From Labilithrix sp. (GTDB lineage Bacteria > Myxococcota_A > Polyangia > Polyangiales > Polyangiaceae), in contig JAHBWE010000013.1 in the NCBI GenBank assembly GCA_019637155.1, forward strand, positions 248,001 through 312,000: 64,000 nt of DNA. Direction: 5' to 3'. A model generated the notes under the pieces. That model did not search any database, had not been told where the DNA came from, and was given only the letters and a program-made list of their open reading frames with translations. Below, piece by piece: positions 47,037-56,858 of the stretch. Every line of letters begins with the position of its first letter. Position 1 is the first letter of the stretch. Position numbers and translations under genes: made by a program.

Positions 47037-47134
47037 GGGGCGGCCGCCCCAGCGGTTGCGAAGCAACCCTCGCGCGAAGCGCGAGGGCCGTGGTCGCGGG
47101 GTGGGGGTGTCGGGGGCGAAGCCCCCGACGTTGA
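47037..47134 (-). repeat. Intergenic repeat family, copy B
   Basis: Read on the minus strand it matches copy A almost throughout: AACGTCGGGGGCTTCGCCCCCGAC, CACGGCCCTCGCG and GGTTGCTTCGCAACC. It abuts the stop of the Ogt-AlkA gene (47141). Its palindrome could act as a terminator. Confidence 0.8.
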
Positions 47135-47140
47135 GAAACC

Positions 47141-48301
47141 TCAGGCGCGCCAGAGGTACCAGCTGGCGACGGAGCGGTAGGGCTTCCAGCGCTCGGCGCG
47201 GCGCACCATCGCGGCGACGTCGGGGAGCTCGTCGCGCCGCTTTTTCGGGTGGAACAAGCGCGCGTAGCCCTTCTTGATCCCGTAGTCGCCGATCGGGAAC
47301 ACGTCGGGCCGGCCGAGGCGGAACAACAGCAGCATCTCGACCGTCCAGCGCCCGATACCGCGGACTAGGGTCAGCACCTCGACGATCGCGTCGTCCTCCA
47401 TCTTCGCGAGCTCGGCGAGGGTGGGGATCTCGCCGCGCTCGGCGCGCGTGGCGAGGTCCCGGAGCGCGGCGAGCTTGCTCGCGGAGAGCCCGGCCCTTCG
47501 GAGCTCGGCCTCGTCGAGCGCGAGCACGCGCCGCGGGTCGAGCTTGTTCTTCGGGAAGAGCGCGCGGACGCGTCCGAAGATCGTCGCGGCGGCGCGACCG
47601 TTGAGCTGCTGGTACACGATCGCCTTCGCGAGGGCGTCGAAGGTGCCCTCGCTCGGCTCGAGCGTGAGCGCGAAGTCGATCGACGCGATGTGCGCGCCGA
47701 GGACGGGATCGGCGGAGGTGAGGTGAGCGAGCGCGGCCTTCGCGTCGAACGGCAGCGCCGGCGCGTCGAACAGGAGCCGCGCGCTCTTCGGGTCGGACCA
47801 GCCCTCGAGCGCGAGGATCTTCTCCTTCGTCACGAGGCCGCCGTACGCCGAGAAGCCGCCCGGCTTGCCGCCGGACGCGAAGACGCGATGGCAGGCGACG
47901 AGGATCGGGAACGGGTTCGTCGCCATCGCGCGGCCGACCGCGCGCGCCGCGCTCGGGGCGCCGACGAGGCCGGCGAGCTCGCCGTAGGTCACGGTCTTGC
48001 CCGGCGGCACCGTCTGGAGCGCGCGGTACACCGTCGCGTTGAAGGGCGGGAGCGCGCCGAGGTCGAGCGGGACGTCCTCGAACGTCTGCGGCTCGCCGGC
48101 GAGGTGCCGCTGCACGGCCGCGATCGCCTTCGCTACCGATTTGGGCGGCTTCGTCTTTTCTCCTGATTCTTGCGCTTTCTTCCGCAGCCGCTCCACCGTG
48201 AGCTCCGCCGTCGCCTCGGGCAGCTGCAGCCACGTGACGCCGGCGTCGCTCCACGCGAGCGCGCACGTGCCGATCGCGGTGTCGAACGTCGTCCAGGGCA
48301 T
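47141..48301 (-). CDS. Fusion of O6-alkylguanine-DNA alkyltransferase and AlkA-type DNA glycosylase
   Basis: A 386-residue DNA repair protein. Residues 1-170 are an Ogt/MGMT domain with the acceptor Cys137 in ACHRV (usually PCHRV) and 'PPGKTVTYGELA'. Residues about 185-386 are a HhH-GPD glycosylase with hairpin 'TLVRGIGRWT' (311-320) and catalytic Asp339 in 'PIGDYGIKK'. The first half reverses O6-alkylguanine and the second excises 3-methyladenine, so both main alkylation lesions are covered by one chain. It is last in an operon with an SprT-like gene, 3 bp upstream. Confidence 0.93.
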   Translation of the reverse strand: MPWTTFDTAIGTCALAWSDAGVTWLQLPEATAELTVERLRKKAQESGEKTKPPKSVAKAIAAVQRHLAGEPQTFEDVPLDLGALPPFNATVYRALQTVPPGKTVTYGELAGLVGAPSAARAVGRAMATNPFPILVACHRVFASGGKPGGFSAYGGLVTKEKILALEGWSDPKSARLLFDAPALPFDAKAALAHLTSADPVLGAHIASIDFALTLEPSEGTFDALAKAIVYQQLNGRAAATIFGRVRALFPKNKLDPRRVLALDEAELRRAGLSASKLAALRDLATRAERGEIPTLAELAKMEDDAIVEVLTLVRGIGRWTVEMLLLFRLGRPDVFPIGDYGIKKGYARLFHPKKRRDELPDVAAMVRRAERWKPYRSVASWYLWRA

Positions 48302-48304
48302 GCT

Positions 48305-49390
48305 TCACCTCCGTGGCGGCAGCGCGAGGCCGCGCTCGGTCGGGCCCTCCTTCACGCCGCGGTGGATCACGATCTTGGAGCCGGCGTCCTTGCCGTGCGT
48401 GTACGCGTCGCTCCGGCGCTGCCCCGCGTAGCGGACGTGGCGCACGTGCGGGTGGCGCTGGCGGAACCAGCGCTGGAGGTCGCCGTCCGCGATCCACACG
48501 AGCCCCGCGTCGGCGCTCTTCTTCGCCTCGCGCGCGAGCTTGTCGCTCATGCCGCTCATCACGCCGGCGAGGAAGGTGCGCCGGTCGCGATCGCCGCGGA
48601 CGCCGTGGGCGACCTTGTGCTCGCGCCACAGCCGCTCCGCGGTCGCGATCAGGTAGCCGTGGACGTATTCGGCGATTTCTACGTTGTCTTCGGAACCGCA
48701 TATTTCGAGGATGCTCCCGCGTTTCCCGACGTCTTGGCGGTAGACCGACACCCAGATCGCCTCGACGAAGAAGTGTTTGCCGAGGAGGAGGGAGAGCACG
48801 CGCTCGGCCTCGGTCGTGCGGCCGGTGGGGGCGCCGAGGTGCTTCCACACGTAGCCCTGCGCCGCGCGGAGGCTCCTCAGCTCGAGGTTGTGCTTGAGGA
48901 GGAGCCTCTGCGCCGCCGCCATCGCGGCCTCCGCCTCGTTGACGTTCGGGCTCTCCGCGAGCGCGAGGAGCCGCGCGATGCGCTCGGCGACCTTCGCGTG
49001 CTCCGCCTTCGACGCCGAGCTCGCCGCGTCGCTCGGCATCCCCGCCGCGGCGCCGTCGATGCCGAGGCGCTCGCACACCGCGCGGAAGCGGGGGCCGTGC
49101 GGGGTCTCCTCGCGCTCGCCGAGCACCTCGTACACGTACTGGTGCGCCATCTCGTGCTTGAGCACCTCGACGACGACGCCCCACGGCTCGGTCATCACGA
49201 GGTGGCGCGAGAGCTCGATCGTCCGCGTGCCGGGCACCCAGCGTCCGAGGCGATGTCTGGTCGGGACGAGCTCCAGCTGCGGGATCGCGAGGCCGCCCTT
49301 GAAGTAGGTGAGGGCGAGGAGCTTGTATTGCTCACGTATCTCGCGGAGGAGGGCGTTCTCGAGCGCGGCCGCGGTCGCGTGGTCGGTCAT
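48305..49390 (-). CDS. SprT-like zinc peptidase fused to DUF2786
   Basis: The 361-residue protein has HEMAH at 79-83, an HExxH zinc site within an SprT/Spartan-like domain (about 15-115). It is followed by 'RIARLLALAESPNVNEAEAAMAAAQRLL', the DUF2786 signature (about 135-180), and a DUF7168-like tail. Spartan-type proteases remove DNA-protein crosslinks, which would fit the repair gene downstream. Function here is inference. Its ATG overlaps the cytochrome stop as ATGA. Confidence 0.88.
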   Translation of the reverse strand: MTDHATAAALENALLREIREQYKLLALTYFKGGLAIPQLELVPTRHRLGRWVPGTRTIELSRHLVMTEPWGVVVEVLKHEMAHQYVYEVLGEREETPHGPRFRAVCERLGIDGAAAGMPSDAASSASKAEHAKVAERIARLLALAESPNVNEAEAAMAAAQRLLLKHNLELRSLRAAQGYVWKHLGAPTGRTTEAERVLSLLLGKHFFVEAIWVSVYRQDVGKRGSILEICGSEDNVEIAEYVHGYLIATAERLWREHKVAHGVRGDRDRRTFLAGVMSGMSDKLAREAKKSADAGLVWIADGDLQRWFRQRHPHVRHVRYAGQRRSDAYTHGKDAGSKIVIHRGVKEGPTERGLALPPRR

Positions 49391-49848
49391 TTGGGAAACT
49401 CGATCGAGTAGACCCAGTCCGAGTACCGCGCGCGGTTGTCGTGGCACTCGACGCAGACCTTGGGCTTGCCGGAGAAGAGCACCTTGCCGGACGCGTCCCA
49501 CTCCGCCCAGAACCACGAGCCGTCGGGCTTCTTCTCCATCGCGGCGATGAGCGTGGTCGTGTCGCTCGAGAAGCTCTCCTTCACGACGATGGAGCCGGCG
49601 GGCCACGAGCGCACGATGTCGGGTCCGTCGAGCGCGGCGCTCATGTTCGGGTCGACGAAGACGTCGACCGCGTCCGAGTGCGAGGTGAAGCTCGGCCGCC
49701 GCTCGGGGAACGCCGGCGCCCGCCGCCACGACCGGAACCCGGCGCCGCTCGTCACCCGCGCGTAGAGGTCGTCCGCGCCGGCGGGATCGTCGTTCTGCCC
49801 GCACCCGCCCAGCGCAAGAGCGGCGATCGCGACGAACCGGCGAGACAT
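49387..49848 (-). CDS. Cytochrome P460-like haem lipoprotein
   Basis: A 153-residue exported protein with lipobox ALGGC (Cys16). The body follows the P460 family pattern: 'RSWPAGSIVVKESF', 'AAMEKKPDGSWFWAEW', then CVECH (132-136) for covalent haem and 'DWVYSI'. P460 proteins oxidise small nitrogen compounds or act in redox sensing. It overlaps the SprT-like gene by 4 bp, an unexpected partner for DNA repair. Confidence 0.87.
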   Translation of the reverse strand: MSRRFVAIAALALGGCGQNDDPAGADDLYARVTSGAGFRSWRRAPAFPERRPSFTSHSDAVDVFVDPNMSAALDGPDIVRSWPAGSIVVKESFSSDTTTLIAAMEKKPDGSWFWAEWDASGKVLFSGKPKVCVECHDNRARYSDWVYSIEFPK

Positions 49849-49934
49849 CGGCGGACAGTCTCGCCGTGCGGCTGCCTCAGTTCAATACGGTTCGGCGCCC
49901 ACCGCGCCGACGGCGGCGCTATCCTCCGGCGACC

Positions 49935-50528
49935 GTGCGACGCTGGATCCTCGGGCCCCTCCTCGTCCTGAACGTCGCCGCATGCTCGTCGTTCGACGCC
50001 GCCGAACCGACCCCGGCCGACGCCGGCGCGTCGTGCGTGAGCGCGAGCGTGAAGAGCAGCACCGGCGCGAGCTTCCAGCTCGCCGAGGGCGGTGAATGGT
50101 CCAACCCGGATGGAGCGATCGAGGCCGATGGAGTCTTCGCCTCCACGAACACGCTCGGCAAAGACGTCCGCAGCCGCTACCTCGGTCTCGTCGCTCTCGG
50201 CCTCTCGATCCCCGAAGGGGCGTCGGTGCAGGGAATCGCCGTCACCGTGGTGCGGGGCTCGGCCGGTGGAGGTGTCGTCGACGAGTCGGTGCGCCTCGTT
50301 CGAGCGAACGATCCCGCCGGCGACGACCGCAAGAACATCCTCCCCTGGCCGCCGTCCCCGGCCCCGATCGACTACGGCTCCCCGACCGATCTCTGGGGCG
50401 TCGACTGGACGCGCGAGGACGTGGTCTCGCCCGGCTTCGGCGTCGCCGTCGCGGCGAGGAACGACGCCAACTCCGGCGAGTCCGCGCGGATCGACGGCAT
50501 TCGGCTGACGGTCTACTACTGTCCGTGA
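49935..50528 (+). CDS. Lipoprotein, unknown
   Basis: A 197-residue protein from GTG 49935 with signal 'WILGPLLVLNVAAC' (lipidated Cys near 16). The mature part is beta-rich with Gly/Val strands and ends in 'TVYYCP'. TATCCT lies 9 bases before the start. The upstream GTG-less extension has no signal sequence, so this start is favoured. Confidence 0.75.
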   Translation: MRRWILGPLLVLNVAACSSFDAAEPTPADAGASCVSASVKSSTGASFQLAEGGEWSNPDGAIEADGVFASTNTLGKDVRSRYLGLVALGLSIPEGASVQGIAVTVVRGSAGGGVVDESVRLVRANDPAGDDRKNILPWPPSPAPIDYGSPTDLWGVDWTREDVVSPGFGVAVAARNDANSGESARIDGIRLTVYYCP

Positions 50529-50553
50529 CCCCGCGTCGGCGCTCGTGGCCGTA

Positions 50554-50562
50554 TGCTAGCCT
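50554..50562 (+). promoter_or_regulatory. Extended -10 TGCTAGCCT, leaderless start
   Basis: TGCTAGCCT ends 6 bases before ATG 50569, the clearest leaderless-type site in the window. Confidence 0.5.
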
Positions 50563-50568
50563 CGACCG

Positions 50569-50922
50569 ATGATCGAGATCCGTTGGCGAGCCGCTAGGTC
50601 GACTCCGTCGTCGTGCTTCTGGCGATGGGGGATCGCTCTCGTCGTGATGGCCCTCGTCGTGACGGCGCCGATCGCCACGAGCCGCGCCCAGGACGTCGGC
50701 CCGCGCAGAGCCTCCGCCCAGGAGCTCGAGACCTTGCGTGCTCTGAAGGTCGTCGCGATCGACGGCGGCGAGGCCATCTCGATCACGTCCGGCGCCGCGA
50801 GCATCACCTTGAAGAAGGACGGCACCGTCGTCATCAAAGGGACGGAGATCGTGATCGACGACGGGCGCCAGCCGGCGAGGTCGGCCGCGCCATCGAACGT
50901 CCGGGCGTCCGAGATCTTCTGA
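50569..50922 (+). CDS. Small exported protein with VgrG-like strand motif
   Basis: A 117-residue protein with a signal peptide (membrane segment about 20-40, cleavage near 'SRAQD'). Mature part: a short helix, then 'ISITSGAASITLKKDGTVVIKGTEIVID', which resembles the beta-helix rungs at the end of type VI VgrG spikes. No other secretion gene is nearby. It may be a stand-alone periplasmic protein. Confidence 0.7.
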   Translation: MIEIRWRAARSTPSSCFWRWGIALVVMALVVTAPIATSRAQDVGPRRASAQELETLRALKVVAIDGGEAISITSGAASITLKKDGTVVIKGTEIVIDDGRQPARSAAPSNVRASEIF

Positions 50923-50928
50923 CGACGC

Positions 50929-52260
50929 TCAGTTCAGGGTCTTGTCGCGCTCGCGGTCCTGCTTCTTCTCGAGCTCTTTGCCTTCTTCTTCCGCCGCGGA
51001 CTTGGCGTCGGCGAAGGCCTTGCGCGCGTCCTCGACGGTGCCGCCGCGGAGGAAGAACTGGCGCGCCGCGGCGCCGATCGCCATCGTGCCGGCGAAGGCG
51101 ATCGCGCCCGAGATGATCGAGCCGTAGCCCGGCGTCACCACTTTCATCAGCGCGCGGAAGCCCTCGCGTAGCACCATGCCGGCGCCGACGTTCGCGCCCA
51201 TCGCGGCGAGGAACTCCGTCGCGCCGCGGCGGTCGAGCGGGCGCCCGGAGAGCCACGCGATCGCGCCGACGAGCGCGGCCTGCATCGCGGTGATCGGGAA
51301 GAGGTCCGCGACCGGGATCGGGATCGCGGCGATGCCGGTGCAGATGACGGCGGTCGCGCGCGTGAGGTCCGTGGCGAGCTGCTCCTGCAGGCCGCGCACG
51401 CGCGCGATGCGCACGAGCGTGCCGCGCGTCGCGTCGGGGACGTGCTTGAAGAGCGCGCCGACGAGCTCGTCGATGCGCCAGCGCTCGTCGCTCCGCAGCG
51501 CGCCGTCGGCCTTGAAGGACATGTACGAGCTGATGCCGCGCGTCCACTGCAGGTGCGGGGCGAGCTTGCCGCGCGCCTTGATCTTCTCCTCGAGGTGATG
51601 CTCGACCTCGCCGACGCGGTTCAGCTTCTCGTCGATGTCCTCGCGCGGGTCGTCGTCGAGGTGGAGGCGCGTCGCCTTCGGCTCGAGCACGTCGCAGTGG
51701 GTGGCGACGGCGACGAGCGGCGGCCGGAACTTGTGGTGCCGCTCCACCTCGGCGTAGATGCGCTCGAGCGCGTCGAGGTCGGCGTCGATCGCGCTGTCGG
51801 TCTCCGTCGCCTTCACGAGGAAGACGATGACGTCGGGCACCTTGCGCTTCAGCTCCACGAGGATCGACTTCACCGCGTCGAGCGACGTGTCGCTCTCGTC
51901 GGGCTTCGAGCCCTCCTGGATGCCGCGCGTGTCGAGGACCGAGATCGTGCCGCGCTCCGACGTGTGATCGAACCACTTGCCGCGTCCGGTCTGCGCCTTG
52001 ACGTGCCCGACCTCGGCGACCTTCGCCCCGAAGAGCGCGTTGACGAGGGAGCTCTTGCCCGCGCCGCGACGACCGACGAGCGCGAACGCGGGCGCGCGCT
52101 GCTCGAGGAGGATCGTGCGAAGGAGGGCGACCTTGCCGCGTAGCTCTCGGATGGTGTCTCCATGGAGCGGGAGGAACTGCATCATCTCCTCCACGCGCTT
52201 GATGTTCTCGGCGATCGCCTTCCGTACCTTGTGCTCGTCCTCGTCGCGATCGTTCGCCAT
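50929..52260 (-). CDS. Era/dynamin-like GTPase with membrane-associated C-terminal domain
   Basis: The 443-residue GTPase has a G1 loop GRRGAGKS at 63-70, G3 DTRG at 110-113 and G4 as THCD at 187-190 (a variant of NKxD). The C-terminal half (about 290-420) has 'TAVICTGIAAIPIPVADLFPITAMQAALVGAIA' and further hydrophobic helices, like DUF697-type membrane-binding domains. It ends in a charged helix. A membrane-linked role is inferred. ATG 52260 has TATTCT 9 bases upstream. Confidence 0.88.
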   Translation of the reverse strand: MANDRDEDEHKVRKAIAENIKRVEEMMQFLPLHGDTIRELRGKVALLRTILLEQRAPAFALVGRRGAGKSSLVNALFGAKVAEVGHVKAQTGRGKWFDHTSERGTISVLDTRGIQEGSKPDESDTSLDAVKSILVELKRKVPDVIVFLVKATETDSAIDADLDALERIYAEVERHHKFRPPLVAVATHCDVLEPKATRLHLDDDPREDIDEKLNRVGEVEHHLEEKIKARGKLAPHLQWTRGISSYMSFKADGALRSDERWRIDELVGALFKHVPDATRGTLVRIARVRGLQEQLATDLTRATAVICTGIAAIPIPVADLFPITAMQAALVGAIAWLSGRPLDRRGATEFLAAMGANVGAGMVLREGFRALMKVVTPGYGSIISGAIAFAGTMAIGAAARQFFLRGGTVEDARKAFADAKSAAEEEGKELEKKQDRERDKTLN

Positions 52261-52269
52261 GCCCACTCA

Positions 52270-52275
52270 AGAATA
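52270..52275 (-). promoter_or_regulatory. Putative -10 (TATTCT) of the GTPase gene
   Basis: On the minus strand TATTCT ends 9 bases before ATG 52260. Confidence 0.4.
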
Positions 52276-52316
52276 GGTCGCCGCGGCCTCCGCGCCAGTT
52301 TGCGTTACGGCCGTGC

Positions 52317-53555
52317 TCAAGGCGCGAGCGGGACGACGGAGACGTCGAGGACGTCGGCCGAGCAGGAGCGGAGGTCCGCGAGCGCGGCGCCCTCGGGCGC
52401 GCGATCGACCGCGATCCGCGCGACGGCGGCCTTTCCGCCGGCGAACACGATGTTCTCCTCCTCCTCGACGTTGATGCCCGCCTTGCGCAGGCAGTCGAAG
52501 ATCGACGCGAGGACGCCGACGCGGTCGTAGTGCCGGACGGCGACGATGTGTGTGGCCCCCGTCTTCCGCGCGAGGTTCACGACGTTCGCGGGGCGCCCGT
52601 TCTGCTTGAAGAGCTGGACGACGCGCACGGTCTCGGCCGCGATCGCCTCCTGCGCCTGATCGGTGGACGCGCCGATGTGGTGCGAGCCGATGACGCCGGG
52701 CAGCTTGAAGAGCGGCGAGTCGACCGCGCCGGCGCCGCCGCTCGGCTCCTCCGCGAAGACGTCGACGCCGGCCTTGATCTGCCGCTCCTCGATCGCGCGG
52801 ATGAGCGCGGCTTGATCGACGACCTCCGCGCGCGCGGTGTTGAGGAAGATCGAGCCGGGCTTCATCGACGCGAAGACGCCGTCGCCGATGACGCCGCGCG
52901 TCTCGGCGTTGAGGGGAAGATGGATCGTGAGGATGTCCGCCTTCGCCGCGACCTCCGTGATCGTCGCCTTCGCCGGGATCCCGTTCTCGTCGAGCCAGCT
53001 CGGCTTGAGCGCCTCGAGCTTCGTGCGCGACGCGGCGAGGTGGCGATCCCACGCGACGACCTTCATCCCGAAGGCCTGCGCGCGCTTGATGACCTCGCGC
53101 CCGATCATGCCGGTGCCGACGACGCCGAGGGTGCGGCCGTAGAGGCCCTTCGCCTTGCTGTACTCCTTCTTGTTCCACTTGCCGGCGCGGAGATCGCTCG
53201 CGCCGTCGACGACGTGGCGATCGAGCGCGAGGAGGAGCGCGAACGTGAGCTCGGCGACCGCGACCGCGTTCTTGCCGGGGCAGTTCGCGACCCAGATCCC
53301 GCGCTCGCTCGCGGCCTCGACGTCGATCGTGTTGGTGCCGGCGCCGGCGCGGACGACGAGCGCGAGCTTGCCGCCCTCGAGCATGGCGCGGCTCACCTTC
53401 GTCGACCGGACGATGAGGACCTCGGCCTCGCTCCGCTTGATCGCCTCGAGCAGCTTGTCGTCGGTCGCGTCGGGCTCGTACACGACGTCGCACCCGATCT
53501 CCGCCAGCCCACGACGCCCCGAATCTTCGAACTTGTCAGCGACGAGTACCTTCAT
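52317..53555 (-). CDS. serA: D-3-phosphoglycerate dehydrogenase
   Basis: The enzyme oxidises 3-phosphoglycerate, the first step of serine synthesis. Its 412 residues match the E. coli-length type. It has NAD motif GTGMIG at 147-152, catalytic Arg242 ('NTARAEVVD'), Glu near 270 and His293 ('SHHIGAST'). A C-terminal ACT domain (about 336-412) would sense serine for feedback inhibition. It overlaps the upstream membrane-protein gene by 20 bp. A TATGCT box 10 bases before the ATG suggests it also has its own promoter. Confidence 0.95.
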   Translation of the reverse strand: MKVLVADKFEDSGRRGLAEIGCDVVYEPDATDDKLLEAIKRSEAEVLIVRSTKVSRAMLEGGKLALVVRAGAGTNTIDVEAASERGIWVANCPGKNAVAVAELTFALLLALDRHVVDGASDLRAGKWNKKEYSKAKGLYGRTLGVVGTGMIGREVIKRAQAFGMKVVAWDRHLAASRTKLEALKPSWLDENGIPAKATITEVAAKADILTIHLPLNAETRGVIGDGVFASMKPGSIFLNTARAEVVDQAALIRAIEERQIKAGVDVFAEEPSGGAGAVDSPLFKLPGVIGSHHIGASTDQAQEAIAAETVRVVQLFKQNGRPANVVNLARKTGATHIVAVRHYDRVGVLASIFDCLRKAGINVEEEENIVFAGGKAAVARIAVDRAPEGAALADLRSCSADVLDVSVVPLAP

Positions 53556-54201
53556 GAGTGCGACGAGCATACTCGGGTTCCGCTCCGTCCGCTTCGCGCT
53601 CCTCTTCGCGCTCGTCCGCCGGTACGCCGAAGTCGACGCCGAGGCGAACGCGCGGCGGCTCCACGCGTCGCCGCAGCACCGCGTCGGCCTCGCGCGCGTG
53701 GCGCCTTCGCATCGCCCGCATCGCGACGAAGAACAAGGACAGCAGCACGCCGAGGAACGCGACGACCCCGGGCACGATCCAGAGCCCGTAGACGAAGCCG
53801 GGCACGAGCGCCGCCCCCGCGCCGATTGCGCCGACGATCCCGAGCCGCCGCTGCGCGCTCGACCGTCGCCGCTGGACGTACTGCTCGTGCTCCTCCGCCT
53901 CTCTGGCGCCGTCGTCCGCCGCGTCCTCGCGCGCCGCGGCCGCGCGGTACCCGTCGCCGCGCGCGCCGACCTTGGCGACGCGCTCGACGAACGCGCTCTC
54001 CTCCATGCGCGCCCACTCCAGCGTCGCGAGCTGCGCCCCGACGAAGCGCGCGACCTGCGTCGCGGCGAACGCCCCGGCGACGAGCGCCGCCAACCCGCTC
54101 TTCCCGAGCGGCTCCGCGGCCCAGAACCCGATCGCCATCGCGACGCCGCACGCGACGAGGAAGTCGACCGTCGCGGTCGAGGGCTTGAACCATCCCTCCA
54201 T
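53536..54201 (-). CDS. Four-helix membrane protein, unknown
   Basis: The 221-residue protein has membrane pairs at about 13-55 and 120-162, separated by a charged Glu/Arg-rich coiled region (about 75-115). The C-terminal 55 residues are Arg/Glu-rich. No family recognised. The 3' end overlaps the serA start and holds its likely -10 box. Confidence 0.7.
   Translation of the reverse strand: MEGWFKPSTATVDFLVACGVAMAIGFWAAEPLGKSGLAALVAGAFAATQVARFVGAQLATLEWARMEESAFVERVAKVGARGDGYRAAAAREDAADDGAREAEEHEQYVQRRRSSAQRRLGIVGAIGAGAALVPGFVYGLWIVPGVVAFLGVLLSLFFVAMRAMRRRHAREADAVLRRRVEPPRVRLGVDFGVPADEREEEREADGAEPEYARRTHEGTRR
53566..53571 (-). promoter_or_regulatory. Internal -10 (TATGCT) for serA
   Basis: TATGCT on the minus strand, 10 bases before serA ATG 53555, inside the upstream coding sequence. 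Confidence 0.35.
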
Positions 54202-54214
54202 GAGCCGTCGTGAC

Positions 54215-54931
54215 CTACAGCGGGCAGTTTGCGGGCGTGAGCTCTTCCCTCGTGACCGTGGGCGCAGGGTCGCCCTCGGCGATCCTGGAGAAGATGCAGA
54301 AGTTCTGCTCCGGGTCCAGGTTGCGCCGCGCGGCGGCGGGCTGGTTGATGCGGCCGGTGAGGCGCGCGCAGAACTTCTCCTCGACGTAGCGTCCGGAGAG
54401 GCCGACCTGGACGCCGTTTCCCGTGATCAGCTCGACGTCGCTGCCCGAGATCGGGTTCGCCGCGCCGGGGAAGGTCGCCTTCTGTCCGTCCGCGAGCGTC
54501 GCGACGAAGCTGCCCTCCGCGTTGGTGGTCCCCGTGAACTTGGGGGTCGGAGCGCCGACGATGCCGCTGCGTGCCGAGCTCGTCGGCGGCTTCCCGTCGA
54601 CGAGCGCCAGCGCCTCGAGCGTGATCTCGATGTCTCCGCCGGCGGTGTTCCGGGTGAAGGACGTCGTCGCGAGGAAGCTGAACGCCTTGTCCACGTCGGA
54701 GCGATCGAGCTCGGTCAGGCACGTGGCGTAGTAGGTGCCGGTGCGGCGCAACGGCCCCTGCGTGCTCGCTTCAGGGCCGGCGTCGGCCGGGTTGTTCGTC
54801 TCGGGCGTCTCCGGCGTCCCGGCGTCCGGTACCGTCGCGGGAGCTGGGAGGTTGTTGTTCTCGATGGTGAGACAGCCTCCGATCGCGATGGCGCAGCCGG
54901 TGCAAATGGCGAAAGTCCCGACTCGGATCAT
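54215..54931 (-). CDS. Lipoprotein, unknown
   Basis: A 238-residue protein with lipobox AIGGC (Cys20) and an Asp/Pro/Thr linker typical of myxobacterial lipoproteins. A beta-rich mature domain follows with four Cys that could pair. TAGGTAT lies 6-10 bases before the ATG. It is divergent from the dihydropyrimidinase. Confidence 0.8.
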   Translation of the reverse strand: MIRVGTFAICTGCAIAIGGCLTIENNNLPAPATVPDAGTPETPETNNPADAGPEASTQGPLRRTGTYYATCLTELDRSDVDKAFSFLATTSFTRNTAGGDIEITLEALALVDGKPPTSSARSGIVGAPTPKFTGTTNAEGSFVATLADGQKATFPGAANPISGSDVELITGNGVQVGLSGRYVEEKFCARLTGRINQPAAARRNLDPEQNFCIFSRIAEGDPAPTVTREELTPANCPL

Positions 54932-55009
54932 TCGTGGATACCTACTTGGCGGATTGGTCCCGCGACAAGCGTCGAGTGAACGATGGGTGCAAGTGAAACG
55001 CATGCGCCG

Positions 55010-55015
55010 TATCCT
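55010..55015 (+). promoter_or_regulatory. Putative -10 (TATCCT) of the dihydropyrimidinase gene
   Basis: TATCCT ends 6 bases before ATG 55022. It supports that start over the ATG at 54983. Confidence 0.45.
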
Positions 55016-55021
55016 CGGGCC

Positions 55022-56410
<1,389 letters not shown>

Positions 56411-56508
56411 CGGTCAGGGGCTTCGCCCCCGACACCCCCCGCCCCAGACACGGCCCTCGCGGTGCGCGAGGGTCGCTTCGCGACCGCTTTCGCGGCCGCT
56501 TCTGGGGC
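56411..56508 (+). repeat. Intergenic repeat family, copy C
   Basis: It starts at the hydA stop: GTCAGGGGCTTCGCCCCCGACACC, then CCCCAGACACGGCCCTCGCG, GGTCGCTTCGCGACC and GCGGCCGCTTCTGGGGCG. It matches copies A, B and D in order of blocks. Confidence 0.8.
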
Positions 56509-56523
56509 GTTTTGATATCCCAA

Positions 56524-56582
56524 CGCCTCGCGCGGTGCGCGACGCTTCGCGACCGCTTTCGCGGCCGCTTTTTGGGGCGTTG
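56524..56582 (+). repeat. Partial tandem copy of the second half of repeat C
   Basis: CGCGACGCTTCGCGACCGC followed by TTTCGCGGCCGCTTTTTGGGGCG repeats 56455-56513 with few changes. An 8-T run follows at 56616-56623 and might end hydA transcription. From there to 56813 I see no gene. Confidence 0.75.
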
Positions 56583-56813
56583 GCGGTTGGGCTTGTTTGG
56601 CGGAGGCGTTGGGCGTTTTTTTTAGGCGTGCACGGGTCTCCAGTTGGCTGCTGCGTTGTTGGTATGCGGCGCTGGGAGGGTGTGCCTTTGGCTACGCTTC
56701 GCGGCTGCGGTCTTGCCGGAGGTGCCGTCGTTGAGCCCACAACCCCACACCTCGGTAGGGGAGAATCGGCTGCGGTAGGGCTTGTGCGCGGCGGTTTGGG
56801 GAAACAAAGTAGA

Positions 56814-56855
56814 GGGTGACTACGTCTTTTCCGGCGGTCACCCGTCTAGAGGAAG
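56814..56855 (+). promoter_or_regulatory. Inverted repeat plus Shine-Dalgarno upstream of a membrane-protein gene
   Basis: GGGTGAC (56814-56820) and GTCACCC (56837-56843) are perfect inverted repeats 16 bp apart. AGAGGAAG follows (56848-56855), 3 bases before ATG 56859. It could be an operator or an mRNA hairpin next to the ribosome site. Confidence 0.4.
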
Positions 56856-56858
56856 CAC

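Noticed and set aside
54983-55021. 13-residue N-terminal extension of the dihydropyrimidinase
   Set aside because: It contains the TATCCT box, and the family begins at the MRTLIKGG stretch.
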